Below, one piece after another: positions 11,573-23,383 of a stretch of DNA of 64,000 bases. This DNA is from Acanthacorydalis orientalis. Lineage: Eukaryota; Arthropoda; Insecta; Megaloptera; Corydalidae. Every line of letters starts with the position of its first letter. Within the stretch, counting starts at the first letter, position 1. The position numbers and the translations under genes were made by a program. The notes under the pieces are model-generated. The model had not been told where the DNA came from. It searched no databases and saw only the letters and a program-made list of their open reading frames with translations. The DNA is taken from the NCBI GenBank assembly GCA_034766995.1, contig CM068313.1, positions 16,055,512 to 16,119,511 of the forward strand, in the 5' to 3' direction.

Positions 11573-11575
<3 letters not shown>
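11455..11575. repeat. 44-bp direct repeat pair next to a CA/TA microsatellite
   Basis: The segment 11455-11498 (starting TGAAATATTTTGATTATAAA) recurs at 11532-11575 with three to four differences, and a partial third copy of its end (ATTAGATTCATTTCA) lies between at 11503-11517. This is a local tandem duplication. Confidence 0.85.

Positions 11576-11634
<59 letters not shown>
11572..11634. repeat. (CA)n(TA)n compound microsatellite
   Basis: CACACA tract passing directly into a long TA array. Confidence 0.95.
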
Positions 11635-11638
<4 letters not shown>

Positions 11639-12395
11639 TTTATGTGTAGAACTAGTCCAACGACAGATTTATTTCAGTGAAAAATGTTTTTTATCTTAAT
11701 ACTTTTCTCTCGATTCTGATTTAAAAAGATACATTAATATTAAATTATTTCATGCAGAAAATTACTTTTTTATAATTTTAGAGAGTTTATTAAAATTATA
11801 CCGTGAAATATTTAAGTACTTTATAACGTATTTAATAATAATGTTTAAGAATAAAATTTTATTAACCAGTAAAATAAATTACATTTAATGTTTATACTCT
11901 TTAGTTATTTATTTTAAATTAAAATATTAACATAAAATAGTTAATAATTTAAAGTTATTTATGTAAACAGTAAGCAATTTTCACAATATAAAAATGTAAA
12001 TACAGATTTTATTAACGAATAATATTACACAATTAATTTCAATAAATAAAAAAAATGTAAATGAAATTAAGTTCAATAAATAAAAGTTCTACGCATTCTG
12101 TCTGATCGTTTGTATTCTATTCATATGTATTTTTTTCATTAAGCATTGACATCCGACTTTTCATGGATCATTTTGATGGATAGAGATTATTTCAATGCAG
12201 ACAATCTTCCCCCATTCTATTCAAGATATTATCTTTTTCTGCATCTAGACTATTTCAATTTATCCTGTATGTTAAATAAATTACTTGAGCTTAACCCCAA
12301 TTGCTTCGTAGGGCATTTCCTTGTTAACAGTTAGGGGAAACATGGAAATAGAGCTGATCTAAAAAATAATAAAAAATGTCATTGAACTTTATTTA

Positions 12396-12403
<8 letters not shown>
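11635..12403. other. AT-rich DNA with a small GC-richer open stretch
   Basis: Mostly featureless. The part 12146-12334 (plus strand) is open for 62 codons but has no ATG at its start and I recognise no domain. Its end (LNKLLELNPNCFVGHFLVNS) is followed by a stop. It may be a relic; not supported as a gene. Confidence 0.2.
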
Positions 12404-12464
<61 letters not shown>

Positions 12465-12474
12465 ATATACATAT
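12404..12474. repeat. (TTTA)n and (TA)n array
   Basis: A short TTTA tetranucleotide run passes into a TA array and ends with TATGTATGTATATATACATA. Confidence 0.9.
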
Positions 12475-13910
12475 ATAATAAAAATCTCGACCTTTTTCAA
12501 AAGTATTATTCGATAAAGTATTAAAACACTGAATAATAAGATTTTATTTGTTTTAAATAATGTGTTTTTCCTATTGATCTTAAGTACGCGCTTAAAATGT
12601 TATCAAAGGGTACGAATCGAATTTCTCGTTCAACAAACACGTAATTTGCTGAGTGTTTGATTACATTGACAGATTGGAAAACTGGTTTCTCATTATTAAA
12701 ACGTGTTTTACAATCTATAAAAGTAATTTATTGGAATTACATTTTCTTTGTATTAATTTATTTTTTTCATTCAATTAAGTGGTATTAGATTTTATATTAG
12801 ATTTTAAATATGTAATTGTTATATTATTCATTTATTCAAATAAGAAAGAATAAAATTACATTTTATAATATTAGGTGTATTTTTGTAATTTAGTTGCATA
12901 GTCATTATTAAAAATAAATTCGAAAGCAGTAAATGAATCGTTCATAACAAAATTTTATTAATTGAATAACATTTTTGCGTCAAGAAAATATATTTTGTAT
13001 AAAAAGTAGTAAAATTCTAATTTTAAGCCTTATAAATAGATATTGTTTTCAATATAAAGATCTAAATACATTTATTTTTAAATAAATTCTAGTAAAACTC
13101 AATAATTCCTAAAAAATATAATAAAATTTACTGTTTCTAATTAAAATTTTTATTCAATTTTTAAAATAAAATATACATGGCCAAATTATAAAAAAAAATA
13201 TTTTATAAAAAGACTATAGTTGCTGGTCTATAATATTTTTCACTAGTGAAAGACTATTTGTTCATTTTTTTGATGAAATATTTTAATTTATTATTTTATT
13301 TTTATTCATTATTTCTTCTTTCAGATTAAAATAATTATTATAAATAAAATAAAATTAATTCAGATATTATTTTTAATTAAATAAAAATAACTATATATTT
13401 ACATAACTTTATATTTAAATTCATAAATTGATAACAATAAATAATAAATAATTATAGTTTTTAACATTGTGGCTAAATTAAATTTCACAAATGAATTTTT
13501 ACTCTTCACATACTACATTTTTTTATTTTAATAGTTAATAACTTACTATTTATTGTTTTGATGATTATTTTAGCACATTTCAATGAAGTTTATTTTCGCT
13601 TAAGGTACATATTGTTTTTCCTCTTAGTTATATTATTTCTGTCTTATCACTCTGAACATGATAGCATCCTTAGAAAACTACATATAATTAAACATTATTC
13701 ATTAGGATCATTAATCAGTTATTAAATATTGAAATCAATAATCATAAAAATGTTTTATGGTACATAGAAGAGTGAAAAATAATTTGTGAGTAACTAATTT
13801 TTTTATATTTTAAATGAATGTACAAACAAATGTCAGTTAAAAGAAAAAATATTGAAACTAAAGTGCTTAAAATATTTTTAGTCATATCTTAATGTAATTT
13901 CTTATATACA
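12475..13910. other. AT-rich DNA, no feature seen
   Basis: Stop-dense AT-rich stretch without a supported gene, TIR or island. Confidence 0.4.
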
Positions 13911-13923
13911 TTTTTTATTATAG

Positions 13924-13979
13924 GTTATTGTCATGAAGTTCAGCCAAAAAGGATAATGTATTCCAGAAAAGGATTACAG
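13924..13979 (+). other. candidate 56-nt internal exon
   Basis: A T-rich tract ending TTTTTTATTATAG (acceptor at 13923) is followed by 56 nt of GC-richer sequence and then by CAG|GTAACG (donor at 13980). One frame is open throughout and reads YCHEVQPKRIMYSRKGLQ; it enters in phase with two bases completing a codon and leaves at a codon boundary. The block contrasts with its stop-dense AT-rich flanks. I do not recognise the protein. A 56-nt block can meet these criteria by chance, so this is a lead, not a call. Confidence 0.25.
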
Positions 13980-15130
13980 GTAACGAAAATATGTATTCTA
14001 TTTTTAATATTTTTATTTAATTATGTGAATAAGTAGTGTCAAATCGAAAGATATTTGAAATATAATATTTATTTTACGTTTAAGCAAATTTCTAGTTTAG
14101 AAATAAACGAAGAAATTATTAAAAATTTACTATTAAAGAATAAGTTTTTTCATAGAGTTACTAAAATATAAATTTAAGTTTTTTTCTCTGAAATGTTTTA
14201 GAAATAGATGAAAGTAAGAAATTTACTTAAAGTACGTTTATATTTTCTAATTACTTCAACTTTTTTCTCCATGGGCCTTTTTATAATTAGATTTTTTATT
14301 CTAAAATAGTCATTTTATTACAATTATGTTGCTATTATAAAATTAAATTATTGACATTAGAATACTTTAATCTCGTAAAAATTTTATGAAGAATAACACA
14401 TTTAACATTTGATTACAGTAATTCTGAATATTTCTCAAATAATTTTTTAGATATAATTTAATTTATTTAGTGTCAATGAATTTAAAAAAAATGCTAGTTT
14501 TTTAATATATTACTAATTTAAAAATGATTCAAGATATATTTCAATTATATTCATATAATCTTTTTATTTTTATTCACTTAATTTTTTGAATACAAGAATG
14601 AAAATAAATAAAATTAGTTTTAATAAAATATTAATACAAATGATTTTAAAAGTAAATATTTTTATACTTAGGCACATTTCTGTTTATAACACAATAAACA
14701 ATTTATTTCTTGGATTTTGAATTCTATCAAGTTTTCTAAGAAGAATTTCATTAACAATTCAAATATTTTCATTTATTAACTAATACATGTTTGGAAAAAC
14801 GTATTTTTAAGTAAAAACAATACAATTTTTTTTAAATAAGTAATAAATATTTTTATAACACGTTTATTTTCAAACATATTTCATATTAAATTATTATAAG
14901 AGGGAGTCCTATACTTTAATATATATTTATATTTTTATATTTATTGTGCATTTTTAATTAACAAAATTGTACAAGTATTGATTGATTATATGTTTTATAT
15001 ATAACTACTCTATTGCTAAAAACATTTACTTTCACGTTAAATTAACAACACCTATTTCTAATGCTCTCTCCGAAAATGAAATTAACTCTATCTTATGTGT
15101 GAATCTCAACTTTTCAAATAGTCTACTCAC
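13980..15130. other. AT-rich DNA, no feature seen
   Basis: No supported gene or repeat; stop-dense in all frames. Confidence 0.4.
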
Positions 15131-15148
15131 ACGTGCACACACGCACAT

Positions 15149-15182
<34 letters not shown>
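15131..15182. repeat. (CA)n(TA)n compound microsatellite
   Basis: CACACGCACATACACACACA leads directly into a TA run. Confidence 0.9.
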
Positions 15183-15183
<1 letters not shown>

Positions 15184-15285
15184 ATGTTATTACCGTATCT
15201 GCTTCATACTTATACAACCTTTTAGCATGTGTCCTTCGTATGAATTTGATGAACTGGCAACTTGCTACTTATAATCAGAGTGAAT

Positions 15286-15570
15286 CGTCAGCACGTACAT
15301 CGATTCTGACAGACCTTTTGGAAATATAATTTCGAGGGATGATGTTGACCAAGGATTAAATTATCCCTGTTTGGTAATGTAAGCGCGGGTTTTAGTGCCA
15401 GGGCATTAGCACTTGGTCGTGAAACGGTAGTGTAGCTCACCGCAAAATCCTCCTAGAACACATCGGCCTGTGTCGAGCGCTCGTTGATTCGACCCCAACG
15501 ACCTAAACTCTCATGCTGACCTAAACGTCAGCACGTGACCGCTCTGACAAAACTATCTCTCGAAATGCAT
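15286..15570 (+). repeat. tRNA-like, possible SINE or structured element
   Basis: GC-richer block bounded by a direct repeat, CGTCAGCACGT, at 15286-15296 and 15526-15536. Inside, GGTCGT (15415-15420) can pair with ACGACC (15498-15503), TCGTTG (15481) pairs with CAACGA (15496), and GATTCGACCCC (15486-15496) matches the pol III B box GGTTCRANNCC at all but one position. A weak A-box-like TAGCTCA lies at about 15434. This is what a decayed tRNA or tRNA-derived SINE would look like, but the D arm and anticodon arm do not fold convincingly, so it is not called a tRNA. Confidence 0.25.
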
Positions 15571-16643
15571 TAACGTTTTAATACATATTACCTTCGAGTC
15601 TACCTATATGCTTACTATTATTCAAATGTGGGGGACAGATGTCGATTATCCACTTACTATAAAGATATCTTTGTATCTTTATGTATATATATATATACTG
15701 CATGTAATAACTTCAGATATACTGGTGCAAGTGTAAATTTATTTCTCTTCAATTTCATCAGATAGTTTAAGGATTGGTACTTTTATGAAGTTCTGTATAT
15801 AAAAAGTGATACGAATTCTTCTTCTATTTTGATATATTAAATGTTATGAAATTCTGAGATCGTTTGTCATTTTTTCTAAAATGAGAATTTATTTTTTTAT
15901 TTATTATTCTTTATTAACCTATAAACCACTACAACGGACCTAGACTGCAATTTTGTGTCAACGATGTTAGAATAAGTGGTCACATACTGCACAAATGCTC
16001 TAAATTGCAACTGAGTGCACTTCACTAAACCCAGTTTGTTAATAGAGTTAATTTAAACTTTATAATTATAATTTTATTATATTTTATATTAGATTTCAAT
16101 AAATATTTAATATATTTTCAATAGATATTAAATATTTAATATAATTTCAATAGATATTAAATATTTTTTCAATAAATATTTTATTGAAAAATTTACAATA
16201 TCCTTAACTAAAATTTTGAAGACCATATCATCTGTTCTAGTCTTCAAAAATGCCGTATTTACAATCTTAGATAATATATTGTAAAATTTATTTGTTCAGT
16301 TCCTATGTATTTAAATTTTATCATTTAAAAGATAGTCAGGTGTAAAAAAACTAAAATTTATTTATATAACTTATTAAAGTAAGAAAGGTGTAAAAAAAGT
16401 TTATATTGAAATGAAGATAATTTTTCTAGTTCTACCTATAAAAATATTTGATGAAGATTTCTTTTGAAAATATATTTAATTTCTTAATTCGTAAATTATG
16501 ATTGATTATTTGGTGTCTAATATTGATTCTTCTACAACAATTCACAAATAGAAATATTCAGTACTTTTGGAAAATGCTTAATAATTTGTATTATTCGTAG
16601 ACCATTATACAATCAGACGTTTTCTAATGGTGACCATTTAGTA
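15571..16643. other. AT-rich DNA with a local tandem AT repeat
   Basis: No gene seen. At 16080-16190 a unit of about 30 bp containing TTTCAATAGATATTAAATAT is repeated roughly three times with changes. Confidence 0.5.
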
Positions 16644-17143
16644 TTAGGCTGGTAGAAAAATAATTGCGGTTTATGATCTTCAAATTCAAATATATTTTTT
16701 AATTTAATTGGTTTTAAGTGGTCATGCACGCTTTCAGATGGTCGTTATGAACTGTAGAAAGACACTTGCGACCTTCTTCATCTTCAAAGCTCTTGTCTTC
16801 AGCACGAAATTTTTAAAGCCACCATTGCATACCATTGCGTACGTTCCTTAACAGTACTCATGCCAAATGCATCGTTTAGTTGCAGTTAGCAGTTTCTGCT
16901 GCGTTACCACCTGTTTTCAATTCATACAAAAATTGATCTTATTTGCTTCTTTTCCATCTATAATTCAATAGCCCAATTTGAAGCAAAATTAATAATAGAA
17001 CCAAAGTCGATACTCCGAAAATACAGACTGAAAAATTTACTTTAAAATTATATTAACATGAACACTGTGAAATGACGCTTTCATTGAAAAAAATTAAAGC
17101 TAGAATTCAGAAATGAATCGCAATTATTTTCCTAACAACCTAA
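16644..17143 (-). mobile_element. family A mariner deletion derivative, copy A4 (500 bp)
   Basis: Left end TTAGGCTGGTAGAAAAATAA and right end ATTATTTTCCTAACAACCTAA, each with TA outside (16642-16643 and 17144-17145). The interior is in minus orientation: the reverse complement runs from the leader (near 17090) to the HTH remnant and the terminal junction (near 16700). It is about 50 bp shorter than A1, mainly by loss of HTH codons. Confidence 0.92.
16730..16965 (-). pseudogene. mariner HTH remnant in A4
   Basis: On the minus strand the start region (ATGGAAAAGAAG type) lies near 16962 and is followed by the family A HTH coding sequence down to the CGTGCATGACCACTTAAAACC-type junction near 16720. 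Several codons are missing between the two HTH halves and the frame is broken, so no product is expected. No catalytic domain is present. Confidence 0.75.
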
Positions 17144-17157
17144 TATTAATTTATGCT

Positions 17158-17320
17158 GATTATTGGGTGGATAATGTCATTCGCTAGAATTTTATTTAGA
17201 AATAAATTTAAAATAAAAATAGAACCGTCCTTTTTCTACTGCCCTTGTCTTTTAACCCTTTCTGAAAAAAATAGGGTGAGAACTGGAAAGCAAAGCCGCT
17301 ATTATTTCCTATCAACCTTA
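17158..17320. mobile_element. possible minimal family A relic
   Basis: The end CCGCTATTATTTCCTATCAACCTTA (split here as CCGCTATTATTTCC and TATCAACCTTA) resembles the family A right TIR, and TTATTGGGTGGATAATG at 17158 weakly resembles the left TIR. If real, it is a 160-bp element immediately after A4. The interior shows no HTH sequence. Confidence 0.3.
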
Positions 17321-18730
17321 TATTTTTATGTTCTTAGTTCTTCATTAAAATTTAATTACTGATCATATTAAAGTTAAATCTTTAGAAAAATAGCATATTT
17401 GTTAAAAAAATTTGGATAAACAAAAGTATTGTTTAATTATTCAGTACTTATTTTTATTTCAAATTCAATTTATTTATTTCAATTCTGTTTATTAATGCAA
17501 GACATTTCAAAATAAATGTGGAACTGTTCTAGAAGTCTATTTCTCTTGCATTGTATTTGACGTGGCATCATTTTCAATAATTACTCTTAATTCGTTGTTT
17601 ACCCTTATCTTTTGTCTAATACATGAAGTGTACGTTTAATTATAGTATTCTCAGTAAATTCAGAATTATCTTTGCTATAATTATATGTTCATGGAAAACC
17701 ATTTAATTTTTTATTTTGAATTTTTATTTAAATTATTCGAAATTTTCAATTACAATTATCCTGGTAAAAATTAAAAATAGAATAATATATTTTATTTAAA
17801 TATCGTGAGAAAAAAATTCTAATTTATCTTATCAGTTATAAGTAACTAGTGATATTAAAATTGACATTGTATGTACAAAAATAAAAAAAATGTCAGTATA
17901 TTGACACAATTATAATATTTTCTTAAAGAAGTTTTTATTTCTGTTTTTTTTTTAAAAAAAAAAATCTATGAAAAATAATATAAAATAAACAATTTTTAAA
18001 CCTTCAATCCTCTTTTATATTACAATTGAACATTTATTTTTGTAACATGTATTCATTTATAACATTCAGATACGATTACCGTTCTAAATATAACTCTAAA
18101 TCTTTCGATTATATTTCTGTTTGACATATATTTATCGAGAAAAAATATCTGTGTCAAAGAAATATTCCTGCTTTAAAATATCTATATTGAAATTTTCTTT
18201 TTATTAACGATTGTAATCGTTAACGTAAGTAAAAAGTAATGAAATGTCTTATCATATCGAATTGATCAAAATAATTATATTTTATAATTGAAAGAAAATA
18301 TTTTTAAAATGTGTATCTATAATTTTAATACCGTACACTTACTTTGATTGTTTACAATTGATAATCAATTGTTGATATCATTTTTAATATATATTCAACG
18401 ATAATTCATGTAGTTAAAAATATTATTTCTCGCATGAGTGAGGAAGTATATTAATTACAGTGATAAATATCGTAACTATTAAGCTGAATTTGCATATGAG
18501 AAAGTTAAACGATCCTAAATTTAATTAACAATACCTGTGTATGAGAATAATTTGCGTTGCGTTTGCTTAATTTATACATTGTGCTCAATGAATATCAATC
18601 GTGAATTAGTTGATTTTAATAATTTAACGATTAAATTACATTTTAAATCGTATTTTAAAAATAAAACTTTATATTAATTTTAAACCTACCTGTATTGAAA
18701 TACATACTAGTACACCCACCTTGTATACAG
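17321..18730. other. AT-rich DNA, no feature seen
   Basis: No supported gene, island or TIR. Several pairs of short inverted AT tracts are expected by composition. Confidence 0.4.
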
Positions 18731-19445
18731 CATGGGTCGTTTGATAAGTTTGGTAAATTTCTATGAGATAGCGCCAACATTCATTTAGTAACATTACGGC
18801 TAACAAGTGTCACTTTTCAAATTAGCATAGGCGAAATTTCATCTAGAAGCGACGTGTTGTTCATGTTTCACAAATGTTTGAAGCGCGTATGGTAGCAATT
18901 GATGCCTTCTGACATCAATTCGTAACCGTGGATAAATTATGGATCCACCACCACACACCTGATTCGAAGTATCAGTCAGCGGAGTGGAAGGAAGTAATTC
19001 TAATTTACTACTTAACGAAGAGGTAAATGATAAATAAGGAGCCTCTTATGTAACATTATTGTGCCGTTTGAAAGAAGATCCGAAACAAAAAAGGCCAAGA
19101 TTGGCATACAAAATAGTTCTCTTTCACTAGAACAACGCGCCGTCGCCCAAATCGACAGTGGCAATGCCAAAATTGCACGAATTAGGCTTCGAATCGATTC
19201 CATATCCACCCTGTTCTCCGGACTTAACCCCCTATGACTTCTTTCTCTTCCCAAATTTAAAGAGTTGGCTCAGTGGGAGAAATTATCATCGAATGAGGAT
19301 ATCATCACCTCCATCAATGCGTATTTTGCAGACTCGCTGGACCAAGTGTGTGTCCCTCAATGGAGACTGTGTTGAGACATAAAATCGATTTTTCCAAAAA
19401 AACTTCTTTAACTTGCTTTTTTATCATACTTATCAAACGACCCTC

Positions 19446-19446
<1 letters not shown>
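18731..19446 (+). mobile_element. family B mariner deletion derivative, copy B1 (about 716 bp)
   Basis: Left end CATGGGTCGTTTGATAAG and right end CTTATCAAACGACCCTCG are inverted repeats; the right end is followed by TA that opens a long (TA)n array. The element has a leader, then a broken transposase. Its length is about half that of a complete mariner. The same layout recurs in B2 (56583-57321), so both descend from a deleted parent. Confidence 0.9.
18919..19380 (+). pseudogene. mariner DD34D transposase remnant in B1, HTH absent
   Basis: The first catalytic block reads FVTVDKLWIHHHTPDSKYQS, with the first Asp at codon 18931-18933 (TVDETWIHH-type motif). The second block reads FH, stop, NNAP at 19122-19139: the usual FHQDNAP has lost both Gln (to TAG) and Asp (to Asn at 19131-19133). 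The third block PYDFFLFPNLK has its Asp at 19236-19238. The second and third positions are exactly 35 codons apart, which is the DD34D spacing of mariner. The first block is out of frame with them and about 80 nt closer than in intact mariners. C-terminal RWTKCVSLNGDCVE is present. The N-terminal HTH half is gone. Inactive. Confidence 0.9.

Positions 19447-19512
<66 letters not shown>
19447..19512. repeat. (TA)n array abutting family B element
   Basis: Begins with the target-site TA of B1 and runs for about 65 bp with one TATG interruption. Confidence 0.9.
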
Positions 19513-20404
19513 TTTACATGTGTGTGTATTGACTATAATAGTACTAGTTATCATGTTATAAATAAAAATACCGGAGATTTATTTTGTTCACCCTGATTTT
19601 TTATAGATAATTGATTGCGATACACATTTTTTCCTTTTTCATTAAATAATAAATTAAAATCTCACTTTTTTGTAATTTTGATCATTAGACTTTCAATTTA
19701 AATATTAAAATTATATTTTATAATATTATTAAAATAATAATATAATCATTTTACGTAATTCAGAGAAATAACACATTTTTATTTAGTTGTTAAACGTGAA
19801 AATTACAAAAATTTTGATTTAAAAAAACATTGAAAATTTTCGTTGTAGGCATTTAAGTGACAACAATATATTTACATCATTTATTGTAGTCACTAATCCA
19901 ACATACGAGAAAAGCTTTTTATTTTTTTTTATCTTTTATGTGCACGAAGAGCGACATTTTTAAAAGGATTAAAATCAAAACTTTAACATATGCAATGTGT
20001 AAATGAACTTTGGATTTATCTATATGTATAAATTAATTCTTATTATATACTATCACTTTCGTCTTGTCGACTCGAGATTATTCGATTAAAAGCATTTATA
20101 TTCAAATATATGCATAGCGTAAACTTCCTGATTTTATTTAATATTCGTAATCTATGCTATTACTATCTTCATGCAGAATTATACATATTTATATGGTATC
20201 TGTGAACGTATGTATATATGGATTTAAAAAATAGTTTTATATAATAATTATGCATCGATTTGTACAAATAGAGACATAAAATCGAAATTGAACGTTGATG
20301 AAACGTTTTTACTGATTTCAATTAAAATATTATTCTCACTATTGTTTGTAAGCTTTTTATTACCTGATTAATTAGTAGACCGCTATTGTACCCTTTCGTT
20401 ACAG
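19513..20404. other. AT-rich DNA, no feature seen
   Basis: No supported gene or element. Confidence 0.4.
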
Positions 20405-20506
20405 CCAACAAAGACAACATGTGATCTTTTTTGTGATAGAGTTCTTGCTTCATTTGTATACTATGACTTGAATAATACAGTTTTCATATATAGTGTCTAC
20501 TATTAA
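20405..20506 (+). other. candidate terminal exon-like open block
   Basis: A pyrimidine-rich tract, TGTACCCTTTCGTTACAG, forms a good acceptor ending at 20404. After it one frame stays open for 33 codons (PTKTTCDLFCDRVLASFVYY, then DLNNTVFIYSVYY) to a TAA at 20504-20506. The open frame also extends about 11 codons upstream of the acceptor. I do not recognise the peptide. Thirty open codons are uncommon at this AT content but not decisive. Confidence 0.18.
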
Positions 20507-21334
20507 GGACATTATGAAATAAAGGATTGTATGAAGCCAAGGGTGTGTTTATGACACATTTTATTGACGTTATTTTGTGGAATCATATTTTCCTAATTGA
20601 ATAAATGTTGATTAAACTTATAAATTGAGAATTGGATTAAACTATGTAGTTTATTATACTTTATACACACAATGAATATAATTAAAAAAATGATATTATA
20701 TAGAAAAATGGTGATTGTAAACTTTAAAATTCTACGTTTTATCTGTAATTAGTTTTTGAACTTTGATATAATGTTTGCTTATTTATTTATTAAAGTTGAC
20801 TTGATCGCGATTAATTTACTACGAATATTTAACAAATATTTCTCAATATATATTTTCAAGTCACTCTAGAGTTTATTTTTTTAATTAACAGTTTATAATC
20901 TTCTTCTAATTTTAATTTTTTAATTAAATCTCAGTGTAATGAGAAACTTTGATATATATATATATATATATAATATACATAATATTTATTTTTTCATGAA
21001 TAATTTATTACTCAATGATCTTCTAATATCGCCCACATACACGTGTACTGAATGTACAAAATTATTTTTTTTAATTTTTATTATTCATGTAGTTGACCGT
21101 GTAATTAAAATAATTTGTTGTGAAAAAAAAACTTTTTAGAAACTTTTAAAAATGTAAGTGTAGGATAAGATTTAAAATCTATTATTGTTTGAAAAAAATA
21201 TTTATAATTTTCGTACAAAGGTAAGTATTGTTTATTAATTGAAATTACTTTTGCGTTTATCGGATATTTTCTTTGTATATTCTCAAACGAAATTAAGTAT
21301 TTATTGCATTAGTAACGAGAAAAAAAGTAATTCT

Positions 21335-21338
<4 letters not shown>
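20507..21338. other. AT-rich DNA with a short (TA)n run
   Basis: A TA run of about 20 bp at 20952-20972. Otherwise no supported feature. Confidence 0.4.

Positions 21339-21390
<52 letters not shown>
21339..21390. repeat. (TA)n array
   Basis: Uninterrupted TA array of about 52 bp. Confidence 0.9.
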
Positions 21391-21394
<4 letters not shown>

Positions 21395-22464
21395 AGAAAT
21401 ATTTGACAATTCAATCATAGGATTGATAAATTTGAAAAAAATCATAAAATGCTTTTAATAAATAGTAGATTACTAATAATTAAAAATAATAAAAATACTA
21501 ATATTTTTTTAACATAACTGGAGCGAGAAAAATAGCAAATATTCGATTTAATAAACCACGATTATATGAATTTTGGTTTTAATGGATAAAATTAATCTCT
21601 TTTTTCCCGTAAAAAATACAAAGATGATCCTGGATACCAAGTGATCAAAGATAAAATTAATAGAAGTTTTTATCGACAAAAAAAACGAAATAAAATAATA
21701 ATAAATATCCCTGCATAAAATGTGTATATTTTTGTACTATTATTAAATTACTTATAAACAAGAAAATTAAAATTAATTTCGATTTTCTGAAATTATTTCA
21801 ACCTGTTAGTCATTTCTTAGACAAAAGTTATTTTCTTGAAATAACAGTTAACTATAAATAGATTTCTGTTCTATTATTATTATTTCCATGTCCCCAACTG
21901 GTGCTAATTGTTAACAATTAAGGTTTCTGTATTAAACAAAGTTAATATTAAACCAAAGTTATAATTGCAATCACAGTTCATAGTTACTATGAATAAATAG
22001 ATTTCCTTAGACTTCCTTAAAGTTGTTGAATTTAATATTAGATAATAATTGTTGGGGCTCTTTGAAAAGCTGATAAATTAATTTCAGTAATTGCTTATAG
22101 ATTATTAATTAAGTTTTTGATGGTATTATTCCTTATATATATACACATATAAGATCATTTATAAAAGAATAAATGACTTGTGTAAAACTTTTTAAATACA
22201 GTATGGCAAAAAATGACTTCGTATTAAACGAATGCTTTTATAATAAAATCATACATTGTTCTGTAAAACATGTTCATAAGAAAATATTTGTATTAAATAA
22301 TGGTTTTATATCCAGTATTTGTCTTCGTGTGCGCGTTTTTACTAAAGAATAAAAAAAATTCTAAAATGATACCGACGACCGTTTAGGTTAACCGTGTGAC
22401 TATATTTCAGAAAACAAACAGACATAACGACCTCTGTAAGAAAACCTATAGCACTACAACATGA
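21391..22464. other. AT-rich DNA, no feature seen
   Basis: No supported gene, TIR or array longer than 20 bp. Confidence 0.4.
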
Positions 22465-22770
22465 CTAATTTCATCATGTTAATATATCACATGTCATAGT
22501 CGTAAAATTTATCCAAACGTTGAGATGAGAGAAACACAACGCGGTTGCATAGACTTTTTTACAATGGTATTTCGTAGTCGACAAAGAGACATTTGTCCCG
22601 TTGTTCGTGCACATGTCGACTAATACTGTGGCACCAAGACCGTCGTTTTTATGAAGAATGCTTTTAACTGCGCCAGAGGTTAGTTGCTTTCCGTGTATTT
22701 CAGAGATATACGAGTATATATAGGTACATATACAAAGGATCGTGCATGTCACGTGGACAGTCCAGTGGCG
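22465..22770. promoter_or_regulatory. GC-richer island with a long non-ATG open frame
   Basis: Contains two GTCGAC sites (22578 and 22616), a CACGTG E-box near 22750 and many CpGs. On the minus strand 22474-22752 is open for 92 codons (segment GKQLTSGAVKSILHKNDGLG), but there is no ATG upstream of that segment and no obvious splice sites, and I recognise no family. It could be an unrecognised exon or relic; a conserved regulatory island is at least as likely. Confidence 0.3.
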
Positions 22771-22919
22771 GATTCGCCCTTTTATTTAAATTGGCAAAAT
22801 ATGACTTATAATTGAATCAGCATGATAAACTGAAGGTTTTAACAAAGACACTTTATTTGGAACACAAAATTCTTTCAATCGCAAACGAATTCTTTCACGA
22901 TTCAAACTACATCAAAATT

Positions 22920-22998
22920 CAACAATTATAATAAATTAATTAATTATTATAATAAAATATTATTATAATTAATTATTTAATTATTATAATAAAATAAT
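22920..22998. repeat. palindromic AT repeat cluster
   Basis: The unit TTATTATAATAAAAT and its inverted form TATTATTATAATTAATT alternate over about 75 bp, giving a sequence that can fold back on itself. Confidence 0.7.
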
Positions 22999-23383
22999 TG
23001 CAATATATTCAACAATTATTGTTTACGTTTGATTGTCGCGTATGCACATTTTGATGGAAACGCCATCATACTCAAAGCACCAAGCAATAGAAAAATCTAA
23101 GAATAAAGATTTTCTGTACCTTAACACTTTGAGGAGGATGATGTTACCGTCGAAATACATATAAGTGACGATCAATATTAATTTATTGAATATTTTTGAT
23201 CAGAAACATTTTGATGTGATTTGTGGGGCGAAAAAAGAATTCATTTGTTTTTAGCCACAGTGTCAGAAATGTTTTATGATATCATAAGTCTGCTAAAATA
23301 TACAGACAAGCTTAAATTTGAACAATCTTTTATACATCATATAAAACAAGTCAGTTTTTAGTCCAAAAATTTAATTTTAATTA

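Noticed and set aside
15415..15503. Functional tRNA gene
   Set aside because: The acceptor and T-arm-like pairings are present, but D and anticodon arms do not fold and the T loop has the wrong size.
22474..22752. 92-codon minus-strand open frame
   Set aside because: No ATG before the bulk of the frame, no domain and no splice sites that I can support. Kept only as a remark in the island entry.
22760..22776. CAGTGGCGGATTCGCCC as a hAT-type transposon end
   Set aside because: No matching inverted end or 8-bp duplication was found within about 1 kb.
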